Origin: Gemmatimonadaceae bacterium
GTDB lineage: Bacteria; Gemmatimonadota; Gemmatimonadetes; Gemmatimonadales; Gemmatimonadaceae
NCBI GenBank assembly: GCA_035533015.1
Contig: DATLUQ010000003.1
Location: 1-39,505 of the forward strand
DNA length: 39,505 nucleotides
Reading direction: 5' to 3'
The number at the start of each line of letters is the position of its first letter. Within the stretch, counting starts at the first letter, position 1. The notes beneath the pieces are model-generated. The model was not told the DNA's origin. It worked only from the letters and a program-made list of their open reading frames with translations, and made no database searches. A program made the translations under genes and the position numbers. Positions 25,269 through 34,371 of this stretch are shown one piece after another.

Positions 25269-26171
25269 ATGGCTGTGCGTTCCAGATGGGTGCTCGTTGT
25301 GCTGCTCGCGGCCGGCGCCGAGCGCGCCCGGGCCCAGGAGTACCCACTGGCCCCACTGATCGCCCGCCTGCCGGGCAGCACCCGGGCGTTGGCCATGGCC
25401 AACGCCGACATGGGCGGCCGCGAAAGCGACGTGATCTTCTACAATCCCGCCCAGTTGGCCGTGGCCCACGGATCGGACGCCTCGGCGGAGCTCTACACCC
25501 ACGGAGACCTGCTGGCGACGTTGTCTACCGAGACGGGTCTGGCTGGCGGCGCCCTAGGAGTCGGGGTGCAGTCTCTCACGTTCTCGAGCGCCTCGGATAC
25601 GTACGCGTCACCCACCGAGCTGGGCACACGCGGCCCGCTGGCATCGTCCGGGCTGATCCTGGCCGCGGGGTACGCCCATTCGCTTTTCGGGTTTCGGGCG
25701 GGCGCCAACGTCAAGGTGCTGCAGCAGCAGATCGGCAGCGCAAGCGACACGCGCGCCGCGTTGGATGCCGGCCTGTCGTACGATCTCTGGCGTGGTACGG
25801 CCGGGCTGAGCGTGCAGAACGTGGGGCCCGATCTGCGGACGTTCAACGGCCACGTGTCGCAGCCCACGCAGGCCAACCTTGGGTTCTCCTCGGGCCGGTA
25901 CGAGGCGGGTCCGCTGGATCTGAGCGCCGCGGCCACGGGCTCGGTGCTGCGCGGCCGGACGTTCGTGGCGGGGGGCGGCGGCGAGGTCTCGTACAGCTGG
26001 CTGGACGGCTACGCCGTCTCGGCGCGGGCCGGCGTGCGGCGGGCCGCCGAGGGCGAGGGCCCATGGACGGCGGGGGTGGGGATCTCGGCCGATCGGTTCG
26101 AACTCGACTACGCGTTCGAGTCGCGGGCCGGGCGGCCGGGCGCTCACCGCATCGGAATCCACATCCGGTGA
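25269..26171 (+). CDS. PorV/UPF0164-like outer-membrane beta-barrel protein
   Basis: 300 residues with a signal peptide (MAVRSRWVLVVLLAAGAERA, cleavage near ARAQ). The mature start has GSTRALAMANADMGGRESDV followed by IFYNPAQLA, the signature of PorV/PorQ and UPF0164 barrels. The rest alternates polar and hydrophobic residues in about a dozen beta strands and ends with GIHIR, as expected for an outer-membrane barrel. GAGGT lies 6 bases before the ATG. The next gene overlaps its stop (GTGA), so the barrel and the lipoprotein hydrolase are translated together. Members carry or anchor exported proteins; a link to the hydrolase's export is only inferred. Confidence 0.8.
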   Translation: MAVRSRWVLVVLLAAGAERARAQEYPLAPLIARLPGSTRALAMANADMGGRESDVIFYNPAQLAVAHGSDASAELYTHGDLLATLSTETGLAGGALGVGVQSLTFSSASDTYASPTELGTRGPLASSGLILAAGYAHSLFGFRAGANVKVLQQQIGSASDTRAALDAGLSYDLWRGTAGLSVQNVGPDLRTFNGHVSQPTQANLGFSSGRYEAGPLDLSAAATGSVLRGRTFVAGGGGEVSYSWLDGYAVSARAGVRRAAEGEGPWTAGVGISADRFELDYAFESRAGRPGAHRIGIHIR

Positions 26172-28078
26172 GCACACGCTTCTCGATGGGCGCCGTCGTG
26201 GCGCTGCTGGTCGCGGGGCTTGGCGGCTGCACCCAGTCGCTCAAGCTCTCGGCCGACGATTCGGGCACCGTGCTGGCCCGGCAGCTGATCACGGCGCCCA
26301 ACCCCGGCGAACCGGGCCCGTACCGCGTACGCTACCTCACCTACGGAAGCGGCACCGACGAGCGGCGGGCCGCGTATCGCGATTCGGTCGCGATCAGGAC
26401 GCGCGCCGTGGACGCGTCGCCATTCGTGAAGATGTCGCCGCAGCAGGCCAAGGACCGGAAGGCGCTCTGGGGGTTCGACATCAAGCACGCGCCGCTGAAT
26501 GCCCGCGTCTGGTACCCCGAAGGCCCGGGCCCATTTCCCCTGGTCGTGATCGCGCATGGCAACCACGATCCGACCGACTATTCCGACCCCGGGTACGCGT
26601 ATCTGGGGCAGCTGCTGGCGTCGCGTGGATTCATTCTGGCGTCGATCGACGAGAACTACGTCAACGGCAGCTTGCGCGGCGAGAATGCCGGCCGCGCGTG
26701 GATCATGCTGGAGCACCTCGAGGCGTGGCGCGCCTTTACCGACAGCGCCGGCAATCCGTTCTACCACAAGGTGGACTGGAACGAGATCGGGATCATGGGA
26801 CACTCGCGCGGCGGCGGCGCGGTGTCGCACGCCGTGCAGTTCAACGGCCTGGCACGTTTCCCCGACGATGCCAATGTGAAGTTCAACTTTCACTTCCACA
26901 TCAACGCCGTGGTGGCGATCGCGCCGGTGGACGGGCAGTACAAGCCGGCGGGGAAGCTCGAGCCGATCGAGAACGTGAACTTTCTGGTAATTCATGGCTC
27001 GCACGACGGCGACGTATCGGAGTTCATGGGGATCCGGCCCTACGACCGGCTGCGGTTCACCGACGGGGGTTTCCATTTCAAGTCGGCCTGGTACGTGTAC
27101 CGGGCCAACCACGGCCAGTGGAACACCGTGTGGAACAACCACGACAACGGGCCGCGCAGCGCCAACCGCCTGGATCTGCGCGCGCTGCTCACGCCCGAAC
27201 AGCAGCGCCAGTTCGGCAAGGTGGTGATCGGCGGATTCCTGGAAGCCACCCTGCACCATCGCACGGAATACCTGCCGATGTTCCGTGACCAGCGTACGAT
27301 CGGCCACTGGCTGCCCAGGACGATGTACATCACGCGGTTCCAGGAGAGCAGCTTCCGTCTGCTGGCCAACTACGACGAAGACGTGGATGTCACCACGGGG
27401 TCCGTGCCCGGCGTGACGATCAGCGGCGACAGCCTGGCCAAGTGGTACGAAGCACCCATTCCCCTGCGGTTCCCGAACGACGAGCAGAACACCAACGCCG
27501 CGTGGCTCGGCTGGAACGACCGCATCGCCGGCCCGGACACGGCGGCGCGCGGACGGCCGGCATCGTACACGTTCACGCTGTCCGACTCACTCGTCTCGTC
27601 GCTGCACGTGGGCGACAGCACGTCGGTGATGATGTCCATCGCACCGACGCGCGAGATGCCGGGGCCGCGCCGGGCGCCCGGGGACAGCGCGGGCAGGGAT
27701 CGCGCGCGCCATGACGCCAGGGCGCCCATCGTGCACGACGACTCCGTACCGATGGACCTGACGGTGGAGTTGGTGGACGCCGATGGGCACCGGGCCCGCC
27801 TGCCGCTGTCGCTGTTCGGTCCGGTGCGGCGTCCGCTGGAGACGCACGTGCTCCGGCGGGCAGATCGCGAGAAAACGGAATTTCGCAATCCGTACGAGAT
27901 CGTGCCGCAGACGTATCCCATGCCGCTCGCGGCGTTCGTGAAGGTGGCGCCGCAGTTCGAGCCGGCCAGGCTTCGCACCATACGGCTTCTGTTCGACCGC
28001 ACGCCGTCGGGCACGATCGTGCTCGACGATGTGGGGCTGGCGAACATGGATCCGGCGTTCCTGCCGCCGGGCCCGTAG
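26168..28078 (+). CDS. Lipoprotein alpha/beta hydrolase, large
   Basis: 636 residues from a GTG that overlaps the upstream stop; an ATG at 26186 is the alternative. Lipobox VAGLGGC with Cys21. The alpha/beta-hydrolase core spans about 100-330: oxyanion region VVIAHGNHDPTDYS, nucleophile elbow GIMGHSRGGGAVS (S213), a likely acid in VIHGSHDGDVSEF (D280 or D282) and a likely His in YRANHGQWNTVW (H315). This is close to chlorophyllase and dienelactone-hydrolase-type enzymes, so ester hydrolysis outside the cytoplasm is expected. Residues about 400-636 are beta-rich with a disordered Pro/Arg/Asp stretch (about 500-520), possibly a binding module. Convergent with the PAS kinase, only 6 bases apart. 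Confidence 0.85.
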   Translation: MSTRFSMGAVVALLVAGLGGCTQSLKLSADDSGTVLARQLITAPNPGEPGPYRVRYLTYGSGTDERRAAYRDSVAIRTRAVDASPFVKMSPQQAKDRKALWGFDIKHAPLNARVWYPEGPGPFPLVVIAHGNHDPTDYSDPGYAYLGQLLASRGFILASIDENYVNGSLRGENAGRAWIMLEHLEAWRAFTDSAGNPFYHKVDWNEIGIMGHSRGGGAVSHAVQFNGLARFPDDANVKFNFHFHINAVVAIAPVDGQYKPAGKLEPIENVNFLVIHGSHDGDVSEFMGIRPYDRLRFTDGGFHFKSAWYVYRANHGQWNTVWNNHDNGPRSANRLDLRALLTPEQQRQFGKVVIGGFLEATLHHRTEYLPMFRDQRTIGHWLPRTMYITRFQESSFRLLANYDEDVDVTTGSVPGVTISGDSLAKWYEAPIPLRFPNDEQNTNAAWLGWNDRIAGPDTAARGRPASYTFTLSDSLVSSLHVGDSTSVMMSIAPTREMPGPRRAPGDSAGRDRARHDARAPIVHDDSVPMDLTVELVDADGHRARLPLSLFGPVRRPLETHVLRRADREKTEFRNPYEIVPQTYPMPLAAFVKVAPQFEPARLRTIRLLFDRTPSGTIVLDDVGLANMDPAFLPPGP

Positions 28079-28084
28079 GCGCGG

Positions 28085-30391
28085 TCAGGCCGCGGGAGCG
28101 CGGAGCAGCAGCGAGCGGATGCGTTCGAGGAGCGTGAGGGCGCTGAACGGCTTCTGGAGGATCGGCGCTTCGGGGTCGTCCAGCGTGTGGCGGAGCGCCT
28201 CCTCGTCGACGTAGCCCGACATCAGGGCGATCACTGCCTCGGGGCGCTCGGCCGCGAAGGCGCGGGCCAGTTCGCCGCCGTTCATACGCGGCATCATCAC
28301 GTCGGTGAGCAGGAGGTCGATGTCGCCCGCGTGGTGCCGCGCCACATCGAGTGCCTCGATGCCGTCGCGCGCCGTGAGCACGGTGTATCCCTCGTCGCGC
28401 AGGATGCGCTCGGCGAGGGCGCGCACGCCCTCGCTGTCTTCGGCGATGAGGATCGTACCCGTGCCACCCCGCACGACGCGCGAACGGGGCGGCGCCGGCC
28501 GCGCCGCCTGGGAGGCACCCGGGGTGGACGGCAGGTGGATGGCGATCGTGGCCCCCTGGCCTGGTGCGCTGTCGACGGTGATGAACCCACCGCTCTGCGT
28601 GACGATGCCGTAGACCATCGAGAGCCCAAGCCCCGTGCCGCGGCCCATCTCCTTGGTCGTGAAGAACGGTTCGAACAACCGCTCGCGCACTTCCGGCGTC
28701 ATACCACTTCCGGTATCGATGACGCGGAGCACGGCATACGCGCCCGGAGCGTGGCGCGCGTCCGCGCCGGCCGCGAACTCGACGTTCGCCGTCTCGATCG
28801 TCAACGTACCGCCGGCCTGCCCTATCGCATCGCGGGCATTGAGCGCCAGGTTGAGCAGCACCTGTTCCATCTGGCCGGGATCGACGCGCACGATCGCGAG
28901 GTCGGGCTCGAGCCGCGTGGTGACCGCGATCGACTCGCCGAGCAGCCGCTGGAGGATGCGCGCGAGATCGGTGACCACGGTGTTCAGGCTCAGCGCCTCG
29001 GGGCGCATCACCTGGCGCCGGCTGAACGCCAGCAACTGGCGCGTGAGCGTGGCAGCGCGGTCGGTGGCCTTGCAGATCTCCAGCACGTCGGCCCGTCGCG
29101 GATCGTCGGCGCGGATGCTCTGGAACAGCACGTCACTGAACCCGCGGATGGCCGTGAGCAGATTGTTGAAATCGTGGGCCACCCCGCCCGCGAGCTGCCC
29201 CACGGCTTCCATCTTCTGCACGTGACGCAGGTCCTCTTCCAGGCGCCGCCGTTCCGTGACGTTGCGCGAGACGGCGAGGAAACCCTGCACCGCCCCCGTA
29301 TCGTCGTCGACGATGGCCTGGTGCGTGGTCTCCAACCACACGTCCTTGCCGTCGTCTCGCTGGACGCGGAACGTGGTGGTCTCGACGCCATGGTGGCCGA
29401 TCAAACGGCACTGCACGGCCTGCAGCCGCTCGGCATCGCCCGCATCGCAGAGGTCCGCCATCGAACGACCCACGAGCGCCTCGGGATCCATCCCGAGCAG
29501 CGACCGGCAGACGGGGGAGACGTACAGAAAGCGTCCGTCCAGCGACATTCGCGCGAGCATGTCCTGCGAATGCTCGGCCAGAAAGCGGTGCCGCTCCTCG
29601 CTCTCGCGCAACGCGTCCTCGGCGGCCCGGCGCGCCGTGATATCACGCGCCACGGCCAGCAGCGCCACCACGCGGCCGTCCCTGACCTCAATCTGCACGT
29701 TCTGCCCCACCCACACGTCGCGCCCGTCGGCGCGGAGCGCCGGGAACTCCCAGTAGGTCACGGGAATCTGCTGCTTGATCTGGCGCCTGTAGAGTTCGAT
29801 TCCCTCCATGCGGAAGTCGGGACGCACGAAATCCAGATACGTGCGGCCGACGATCGAGCCCTCACCCATGCCAAGCACGCGCGATGCGATCGGATTGGCG
29901 TAGGTGAAGATGCCGCGGGGATCGATGCGATAGATGCCGTCGGTGGCGCTCTCGACGAGCAGTCGGTAACGCTCCTCGCTCTCGCGCAACGACGCGCCGA
30001 CCCGCTTGCTTTCGGTTATGTCGCGCGACGTGATCGCGATGCCGTCTTCCACCCGCACCACCTGGTGCCGCACCCACTGCGGCGCGCGGTCGGCATCGTG
30101 CAGGCGCAGATCCTCGGCAAACGACTCACCCGTGGTCACGACGGCCACGCACCGGTCCAGGAATCCTTCGGCCCGGGCCTGCGGGAGCACCTCGGTGAGC
30201 AGATGCCCCGCCAGCTCGTCACGCGAGCGGCCCAGCAGCTCCTCGCCCCGGCGGTTCAGTTCGACCAGGCGAAAGTCCTGCACGGCGCCGTCGGCTCCGC
30301 GCGCGGATTCGAGAAGGAAGAACGCGTCGAGGCTCGCAGCGATGGCGCCGCGGAACCGGGTCTCGTCGTTGACAGTCGGTCGCGAAGGCAC
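28085..30391 (-). CDS. Soluble triple-PAS hybrid histidine kinase
   Basis: 768 residues from a GTG at 30391; a TTG at 30454 inside an inverted repeat is the alternative. No membrane segment is seen. PAS domains lie at about 13-130 (FRGAIAASLDAFFLLESARG), 137-257 and 262-385, each ending in the RDITxxR/RNVTERR hinge. HisKA has H406 in GGVAHDFNNLLTAIRGFSDV, the variant typical of hybrid kinases with a PAS front. HATPase motifs are LLNLALNARDAI, DTGSGM and GRGTGLGLSM. A C-terminal receiver has D697 (LLLTDVMMPRMNG) and LQKPFS. It senses a cytoplasmic or diffusible signal through PAS. Its output regulator is not adjacent; the Hpt/receiver pair at 16746-17467 is one candidate. Confidence 0.9.
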   Translation of the reverse strand: MPSRPTVNDETRFRGAIAASLDAFFLLESARGADGAVQDFRLVELNRRGEELLGRSRDELAGHLLTEVLPQARAEGFLDRCVAVVTTGESFAEDLRLHDADRAPQWVRHQVVRVEDGIAITSRDITESKRVGASLRESEERYRLLVESATDGIYRIDPRGIFTYANPIASRVLGMGEGSIVGRTYLDFVRPDFRMEGIELYRRQIKQQIPVTYWEFPALRADGRDVWVGQNVQIEVRDGRVVALLAVARDITARRAAEDALRESEERHRFLAEHSQDMLARMSLDGRFLYVSPVCRSLLGMDPEALVGRSMADLCDAGDAERLQAVQCRLIGHHGVETTTFRVQRDDGKDVWLETTHQAIVDDDTGAVQGFLAVSRNVTERRRLEEDLRHVQKMEAVGQLAGGVAHDFNNLLTAIRGFSDVLFQSIRADDPRRADVLEICKATDRAATLTRQLLAFSRRQVMRPEALSLNTVVTDLARILQRLLGESIAVTTRLEPDLAIVRVDPGQMEQVLLNLALNARDAIGQAGGTLTIETANVEFAAGADARHAPGAYAVLRVIDTGSGMTPEVRERLFEPFFTTKEMGRGTGLGLSMVYGIVTQSGGFITVDSAPGQGATIAIHLPSTPGASQAARPAPPRSRVVRGGTGTILIAEDSEGVRALAERILRDEGYTVLTARDGIEALDVARHHAGDIDLLLTDVMMPRMNGGELARAFAAERPEAVIALMSGYVDEEALRHTLDDPEAPILQKPFSALTLLERIRSLLLRAPAA

Positions 30392-30430
30392 GGAGGCGTC
30401 GGAGGGGGCGGCAAATTCGGGTGAATCGTT

Positions 30431-30464
30431 CGCCCGCCGGTCGGTGTGGGTCAACCGGCGGGCG
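30431..30464. promoter_or_regulatory. 10-bp inverted repeat in the divergent promoter region
   Basis: CGCCCGCCGG (30431-30440) and CCGGCGGGCG (30455-30464) are perfect inverted arms around a 14-base spacer. The right arm covers the -35 position relative to the TATAAT at 30473, as an operator would; a hairpin in the transcript of the PAS kinase is the other reading. Confidence 0.5.
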
Positions 30465-30472
30465 CCGAGCCC

Positions 30473-30478
30473 TATAAT
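30473..30478 (+). promoter_or_regulatory. -10 box for the gene at 30530
   Basis: A perfect TATAAT stands about 50 bases before an ATG with a strong ribosome-binding site. No good -35 box is seen 16-18 bases upstream (GTCAAC at 30450-30455), which would fit activator control. Confidence 0.55.
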
Positions 30479-30529
30479 ACCATCAACGGGTGCACGGCGC
30501 GCGGGGCGCCATCCCGTGGAGGAGGTGCG

Positions 30530-32257
30530 ATGGGACGACCAGGAAGCCGCCGTCCGGCGACGCCGTGGAGCTTGTTGGCGGCAGCGCTGCTGCTCTGTCC
30601 CGCGCCGTCGCGCGCCCAGCTGGCGCCGCGAGACTCGTCGCGCGTGGCGCGCGCCGCCCGCGACGCCCAACGCGACTTCGAGTGGCACCGGCGCTCGAAC
30701 CTGCAATGGACTTCGGGGGGATCGGGCGGCACCTGCGACGCGCGCATCGGCCGCTTCTGCTACTGGCACGGCACGACACCCGACAGCGCGCCGCCCGAGG
30801 CGGTGACCATCACACGCGCTCGCGACCGGCTGCTGGCCCAACTCGATACGGCGGCCCAGCGGTTGCCTGGAGACGGATGGATTGCCGGCCAGCGGGTTCG
30901 CTACTTTCTCGAAGCGGGGCGCCGAGACTCGGCACTCGCCGCGGCGCGCGCCTGCGCGGCCGACGCATGGTGGTGCGAGGCCCTGCGCGGGCTCGTGCTC
31001 CACGTCGACGGCCGCTACGCGGCCGCGGAGTCCACCTACGATCGCGCGTTGGCCGAGATGCCGGACAGCACGCGCTGCGCATGGACCGATCTATCCGTGC
31101 TGCTCGATGGCCGCGCCGCCGACCGCTATCGGGCGCTGAGCTGCGACGAACGCGGGGCCCTCGACGCCCGGCTCTGGTGGCTGGCCCAGCCGTTCTATTC
31201 GCTGGGCGCGAACGACCTCCGCACCGAGCACTTCGCACGCCTGACGATCGTCCGCATCGCCAGGGAATCCGTGTGGCCGGTGGCGGCGTCATGGGACACC
31301 GACGAGCACGACCTGATCGTGCGCTACGGATGGCCACGCTGGTTCGAGCGCGTCCGGCCGGTGCTCGACGCCGATCCCAACTACTCGGTCATGGGGCACG
31401 ACCCGCAGCCGAGCTTCGCGTTCTTCCCCGACGGCCGGCTCATTGATTCGGTCTATCAAGCGGTACCGGGCGATTGGGACCTGACCGCCTATCGAGCCCA
31501 AACGCGTTACGCGCCGGCGTACACGGCCTCGGTCCCGCGGGTGCCGGTGCTGCTGTCGCGGTTCGAGCGCGGTGATTCCGCCGTCATCGTCGCCGCGTAC
31601 GACGCCTCGGACGACACCCTGCTGGTGCGCCATCCGTTCGATGCCGCGCTGGTGGTGACACCAGACGAACGGCAGTACTTCACGTCCCGTCAGGCCGCCG
31701 CGCCCCGCACGGGAGCACTGATCGCCAACGTCCCGCGGCTGGCGGCGATCGCAAGCGTCGAACTCCTGGACACAGCCCAGCGCGCCGCCGGGAGAACGCG
31801 CGAGGCGGTCGCGCCCCTGCCCACCGGCCCGGAGTTGCGGCTCTCCGACGTATTGCTCTTCCGGCCCGACCCCACGGCGCCAATGCCGCAGACGCTTGCC
31901 GAAGCGGCGCGGACCGCGCTCGTTTCGGTGGCGGACACGACGCGCGCGCTGGGATTGTACTGGGAGGTGTACGGGCGCATTAACGCCGGCGAGCCGGTGA
32001 ACGTCTCATTGACCATCGAGCGCACGGGGATGGGGTGGTGGCAGCGGGCACGCCAGTGGCTGCGAGTGGGAGGCGGCAGTGCGCCGATCGCCCTCCGCTG
32101 GCATGACGCGGCCCGGGCGGGCCAACCGGCGATGCGCCGCGCGGTATCGGTGGACCTGTCGCGGCTGGATGGCGGCACGTACGCGCTGAGGCTCGAGGTT
32201 GAGACTTCGAGCGGAAGGAAGGCGGAAACCGGGCGAACGCTGGACATCCGGCGATAG
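30530..32257 (+). CDS. Exported protein of unknown function (GWxTD-like layout)
   Basis: 575 residues from the ATG at 30530, which has a near-perfect AGGAGGT (30520-30526) just before it. The signal peptide (about 10-32, RRPATPWSLLAAALLLCPAP) ends near SRAQ. A helical, TPR-like region (about 90-230) includes AESTYDRALAEMPDS. Around residue 285 the sequence DLIVRYGWPRWFERVRPVL resembles the RYGxP stretch of GWxTD-domain proteins. The C-terminal 90 residues form a beta sandwich (LGLYWEVYGRINAGEPVNVS up to TYALRLEVET) like the end domain of that family. Role unknown; exported proteins of this layout are common in Gemmatimonadota and Acidobacteriota. It has its own promoter and a likely terminator at 32366-32393. 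Confidence 0.75.
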   Translation: MGRPGSRRPATPWSLLAAALLLCPAPSRAQLAPRDSSRVARAARDAQRDFEWHRRSNLQWTSGGSGGTCDARIGRFCYWHGTTPDSAPPEAVTITRARDRLLAQLDTAAQRLPGDGWIAGQRVRYFLEAGRRDSALAAARACAADAWWCEALRGLVLHVDGRYAAAESTYDRALAEMPDSTRCAWTDLSVLLDGRAADRYRALSCDERGALDARLWWLAQPFYSLGANDLRTEHFARLTIVRIARESVWPVAASWDTDEHDLIVRYGWPRWFERVRPVLDADPNYSVMGHDPQPSFAFFPDGRLIDSVYQAVPGDWDLTAYRAQTRYAPAYTASVPRVPVLLSRFERGDSAVIVAAYDASDDTLLVRHPFDAALVVTPDERQYFTSRQAAAPRTGALIANVPRLAAIASVELLDTAQRAAGRTREAVAPLPTGPELRLSDVLLFRPDPTAPMPQTLAEAARTALVSVADTTRALGLYWEVYGRINAGEPVNVSLTIERTGMGWWQRARQWLRVGGGSAPIALRWHDAARAGQPAMRRAVSVDLSRLDGGTYALRLEVETSSGRKAETGRTLDIRR

Positions 32258-32262
32258 CGCCG

Positions 32263-32290
32263 GCCTGCCGCCCTCTGGACGGCGGCGGGC
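32263..32290 (+). terminator. GC hairpin after the exported-protein gene
   Basis: A 10-bp stem with one G-T pair (32263-32272 with 32281-32290) and an 8-base loop begins 5 bases past the stop at 32257. No T tract follows on the plus strand. Confidence 0.4.
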
Positions 32291-32365
32291 CATTGAGGCA
32301 CTGTGAATGCGCGCGTCGCGTTCAACGGCGCCGGGTTGGAATTCGTAGCATCGACAAGAAACGAA

Positions 32366-32393
32366 CGGCCGGGGGCTAGCGCGAACCCGGCCG
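32366..32393 (+). terminator. Rho-independent-like terminator between 32257 and the MarR gene
   Basis: A perfect 8-bp stem CGGCCGGG/CCCGGCCG (32366-32373 with 32386-32393) with a 12-base loop is followed by CCTGATTTTCG. It lies 55 bases before the MarR start, so an attenuator role is also possible. Confidence 0.5.
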
Positions 32394-32447
32394 CCTGATT
32401 TTCGATCATGCCGGCTGCCCGTCCCCCCTTAACCGTCCGCCCGCCCG

Positions 32448-32936
32448 ATGACTTCAGAAGAACTGCAACAGATCACGACTGCCATGAACGCGGTACGATC
32501 GATCGTACGCGCGCTCCGCGTGTCGTCCCGGATGATCGAGAGCAAGATGGGCATCAGCGGCGCGCAGCTGTTCGTGCTGCAGCAGCTGGCCGACCGGCCG
32601 GCGCACTCGTTGAACGAACTCGCCGATCGCACGGCCACGCACCAGAGTTCGGTGTCGGTGGTCGTGCGCCGCCTCGTGGACCACGGCTACGTATCGCGGA
32701 CCGCGGCGGACGCCGACCGGCGGCGCGTCGAGCTGGCCCTCACCGACAAGGGGCACCGCCTGCTCGAGCACGCCCCCACCACCGTGCCCGTGAAACTGCT
32801 GCGCGGCGCGCGCGCGCTGAGTGCCGAAACCCGAAAGGCGCTGGCCGAGCACCTCCAGGAGTGGGTGCGCGCATCGGGCATCGAAGACACCGCCCCGCCC
32901 TTGCTCGGCGACGATACCGACATCGCCAGCGGGTAG
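32448..32936 (+). CDS. MarR family transcriptional regulator
   Basis: A 162-residue winged-helix dimer. The helix-turn-helix is HSLNELADRTATHQSSVSVV followed by VRRLVDHGYVSRT; the wing is ADADRRRVELALTDKGHRLL, the MarR signature. MarR proteins repress nearby genes and release DNA on binding phenolic or oxidant ligands. The preceding 190 bases carry two hairpins but no clear palindromic operator. There is no ribosome-binding site before the ATG at 32448. Its stop is one base from the convergent KdpD-like gene's stop, so its target is not obvious from the context. Confidence 0.92.
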   Translation: MTSEELQQITTAMNAVRSIVRALRVSSRMIESKMGISGAQLFVLQQLADRPAHSLNELADRTATHQSSVSVVVRRLVDHGYVSRTAADADRRRVELALTDKGHRLLEHAPTTVPVKLLRGARALSAETRKALAEHLQEWVRASGIEDTAPPLLGDDTDIASG

Positions 32937-32937
32937 C

Positions 32938-34371
32938 TCACTCGGGATCCCAGGCCGGCAACAATAGCGAGAACACGCTTCCGCCGCCCACGCGCGCGGC
33001 GTACTGCACCACGCCGCCCTGCGCCCGCGCAAGCCGTTGGGCGATGGAGAGACCGAGGCCCGCCCCCCCGTCATTGGCCGCCGCGGGCGGCCGGTAGAAC
33101 GGCTCGAAGATCTGGTTCACCTCGCTGGGCGGCACGCCGGGGCCCCGGTCGGCCACGGAGAACCGGAGTTGGTCGCCCTGCCGCGTCGCCGCGAGGTCCA
33201 CGGGCGTGGCCGCGGGCGCGTAGCGCAACGCATTCTCCACCAGATTGCTCAGGATGCGCAGCGTGTGCACGAAGTCGAACATGCCGAACAGCGCCGGTTG
33301 TGACAGGTCGAGAGTGGTCACCACGCGCCTGCCGCGGGCCGCGCCGGAAAACTGGCGCACCACGGCGCCGATCACGTCTTCGGCGGAGTTCAACTCGGTG
33401 TTCGTACGGAACGTGCCGCCCTTGATGCGCGACAGGTCGAGCAGGTCATTGACCAACCCCGAGAGCCGGTCGGCCTGTTCCTCGATGACCATGGCGTTCT
33501 CGTCGCCCCGGAGCGCCGCGTCCTGGGCCAGCGCCTTGATGGTGGTGAGCGGTGTACGGAGGTCGTGGCTCACCGTGGCGAGCAGGATGTCTTTGAGACG
33601 GTTCGCTTCGCGCAGCCCTTCGGCGTGCGCCGCCTCGCCCTCGAGCCGCATACGCTCCACGCCCAGGGCCGCGTAGTACGTGAGTGCTTCGAGAAACTCG
33701 TCTTGCGCCCGGTCGAGCATGATATCGGTGGGGTGGTAGAGGCGCAGCCGGCCCACGGCGTCGCCGTGCGCCGTGAGCGGCAGGACGCGCGTGTGCGCGC
33801 CGTCGGCCGGCGGCCAGGCACCGGCGTGCGCCACCTCCGATTGCTCGACGCCCAGCACCCGATCGATGGCGCACGAGTCCACACGCAGTTCGTCGCGGAT
33901 GACGCGGGCGATCGCACCGAGCGCCCGCTCCGGTGTCCCCGCGTTGAGTGTTTCCGACCCGAGGTGGGAGAGCCGCGTCACCTCGTCGGCCCGGCGGCTC
34001 GCCTCCACCGCCTCGGCCTGGGCGCGCGCCAGCAGTTCGGTAGTCGTGACCGACGTGGCCAGGAACGCGAACAGCATCACCAACTCCAGCGGCTTGCCCA
34101 CCCCAAGCGTGTCGTACGGCTGCTGGAAGAAATAATTGATGAACACGAACCCCACGCACGCCATCAGGAAGCCGAACCCGCGGCCTCCTCCCACGCTCCC
34201 GCCGAGCACGACCAGCAGGTACGCCAGCACGACGTGCGCTTGATCGATGTCGGGGCGCATGCGCGCCATCGCGAACGTGACGAGCAGCAGCAGCAGCGTC
34301 CACAATACCCGTCCGCCGAGCGACGGACGATGGACGGTGCTATGCGCTTTGCTCGAAACGGTAGCCGACAC
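32938..34371 (-). CDS. KdpD-like sensor histidine kinase (short form)
   Basis: 477 residues from a GTG at 34371 that lies 32 bases inside the response regulator gene; GGAG sits 4 bases before it. A TTG at 34305 is a shorter option but would remove the basic N terminus. Four membrane segments (about 22-38, 44-60, 66-82, 95-112) form the DUF4118 module of KdpD (QAHVVLAYLLVVLGGSVGGG and NYFFQQPYDTLGVGKP). A GAF-like domain (about 135-240), HisKA with H269 (LLATVSHDLRTPLTTIKALA) and HATPase (NLVENALRYAP, DRGPGVPP, GAGLGLSIAQRL) follow. The KdpD N-terminal ATP-binding and USP domains are absent, as in many short KdpD relatives. Coupled to the KdpE-like regulator. Confidence 0.85.
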   Translation of the reverse strand: MSATVSSKAHSTVHRPSLGGRVLWTLLLLLVTFAMARMRPDIDQAHVVLAYLLVVLGGSVGGGRGFGFLMACVGFVFINYFFQQPYDTLGVGKPLELVMLFAFLATSVTTTELLARAQAEAVEASRRADEVTRLSHLGSETLNAGTPERALGAIARVIRDELRVDSCAIDRVLGVEQSEVAHAGAWPPADGAHTRVLPLTAHGDAVGRLRLYHPTDIMLDRAQDEFLEALTYYAALGVERMRLEGEAAHAEGLREANRLKDILLATVSHDLRTPLTTIKALAQDAALRGDENAMVIEEQADRLSGLVNDLLDLSRIKGGTFRTNTELNSAEDVIGAVVRQFSGAARGRRVVTTLDLSQPALFGMFDFVHTLRILSNLVENALRYAPAATPVDLAATRQGDQLRFSVADRGPGVPPSEVNQIFEPFYRPPAAANDGGAGLGLSIAQRLARAQGGVVQYAARVGGGSVFSLLLPAWDPE

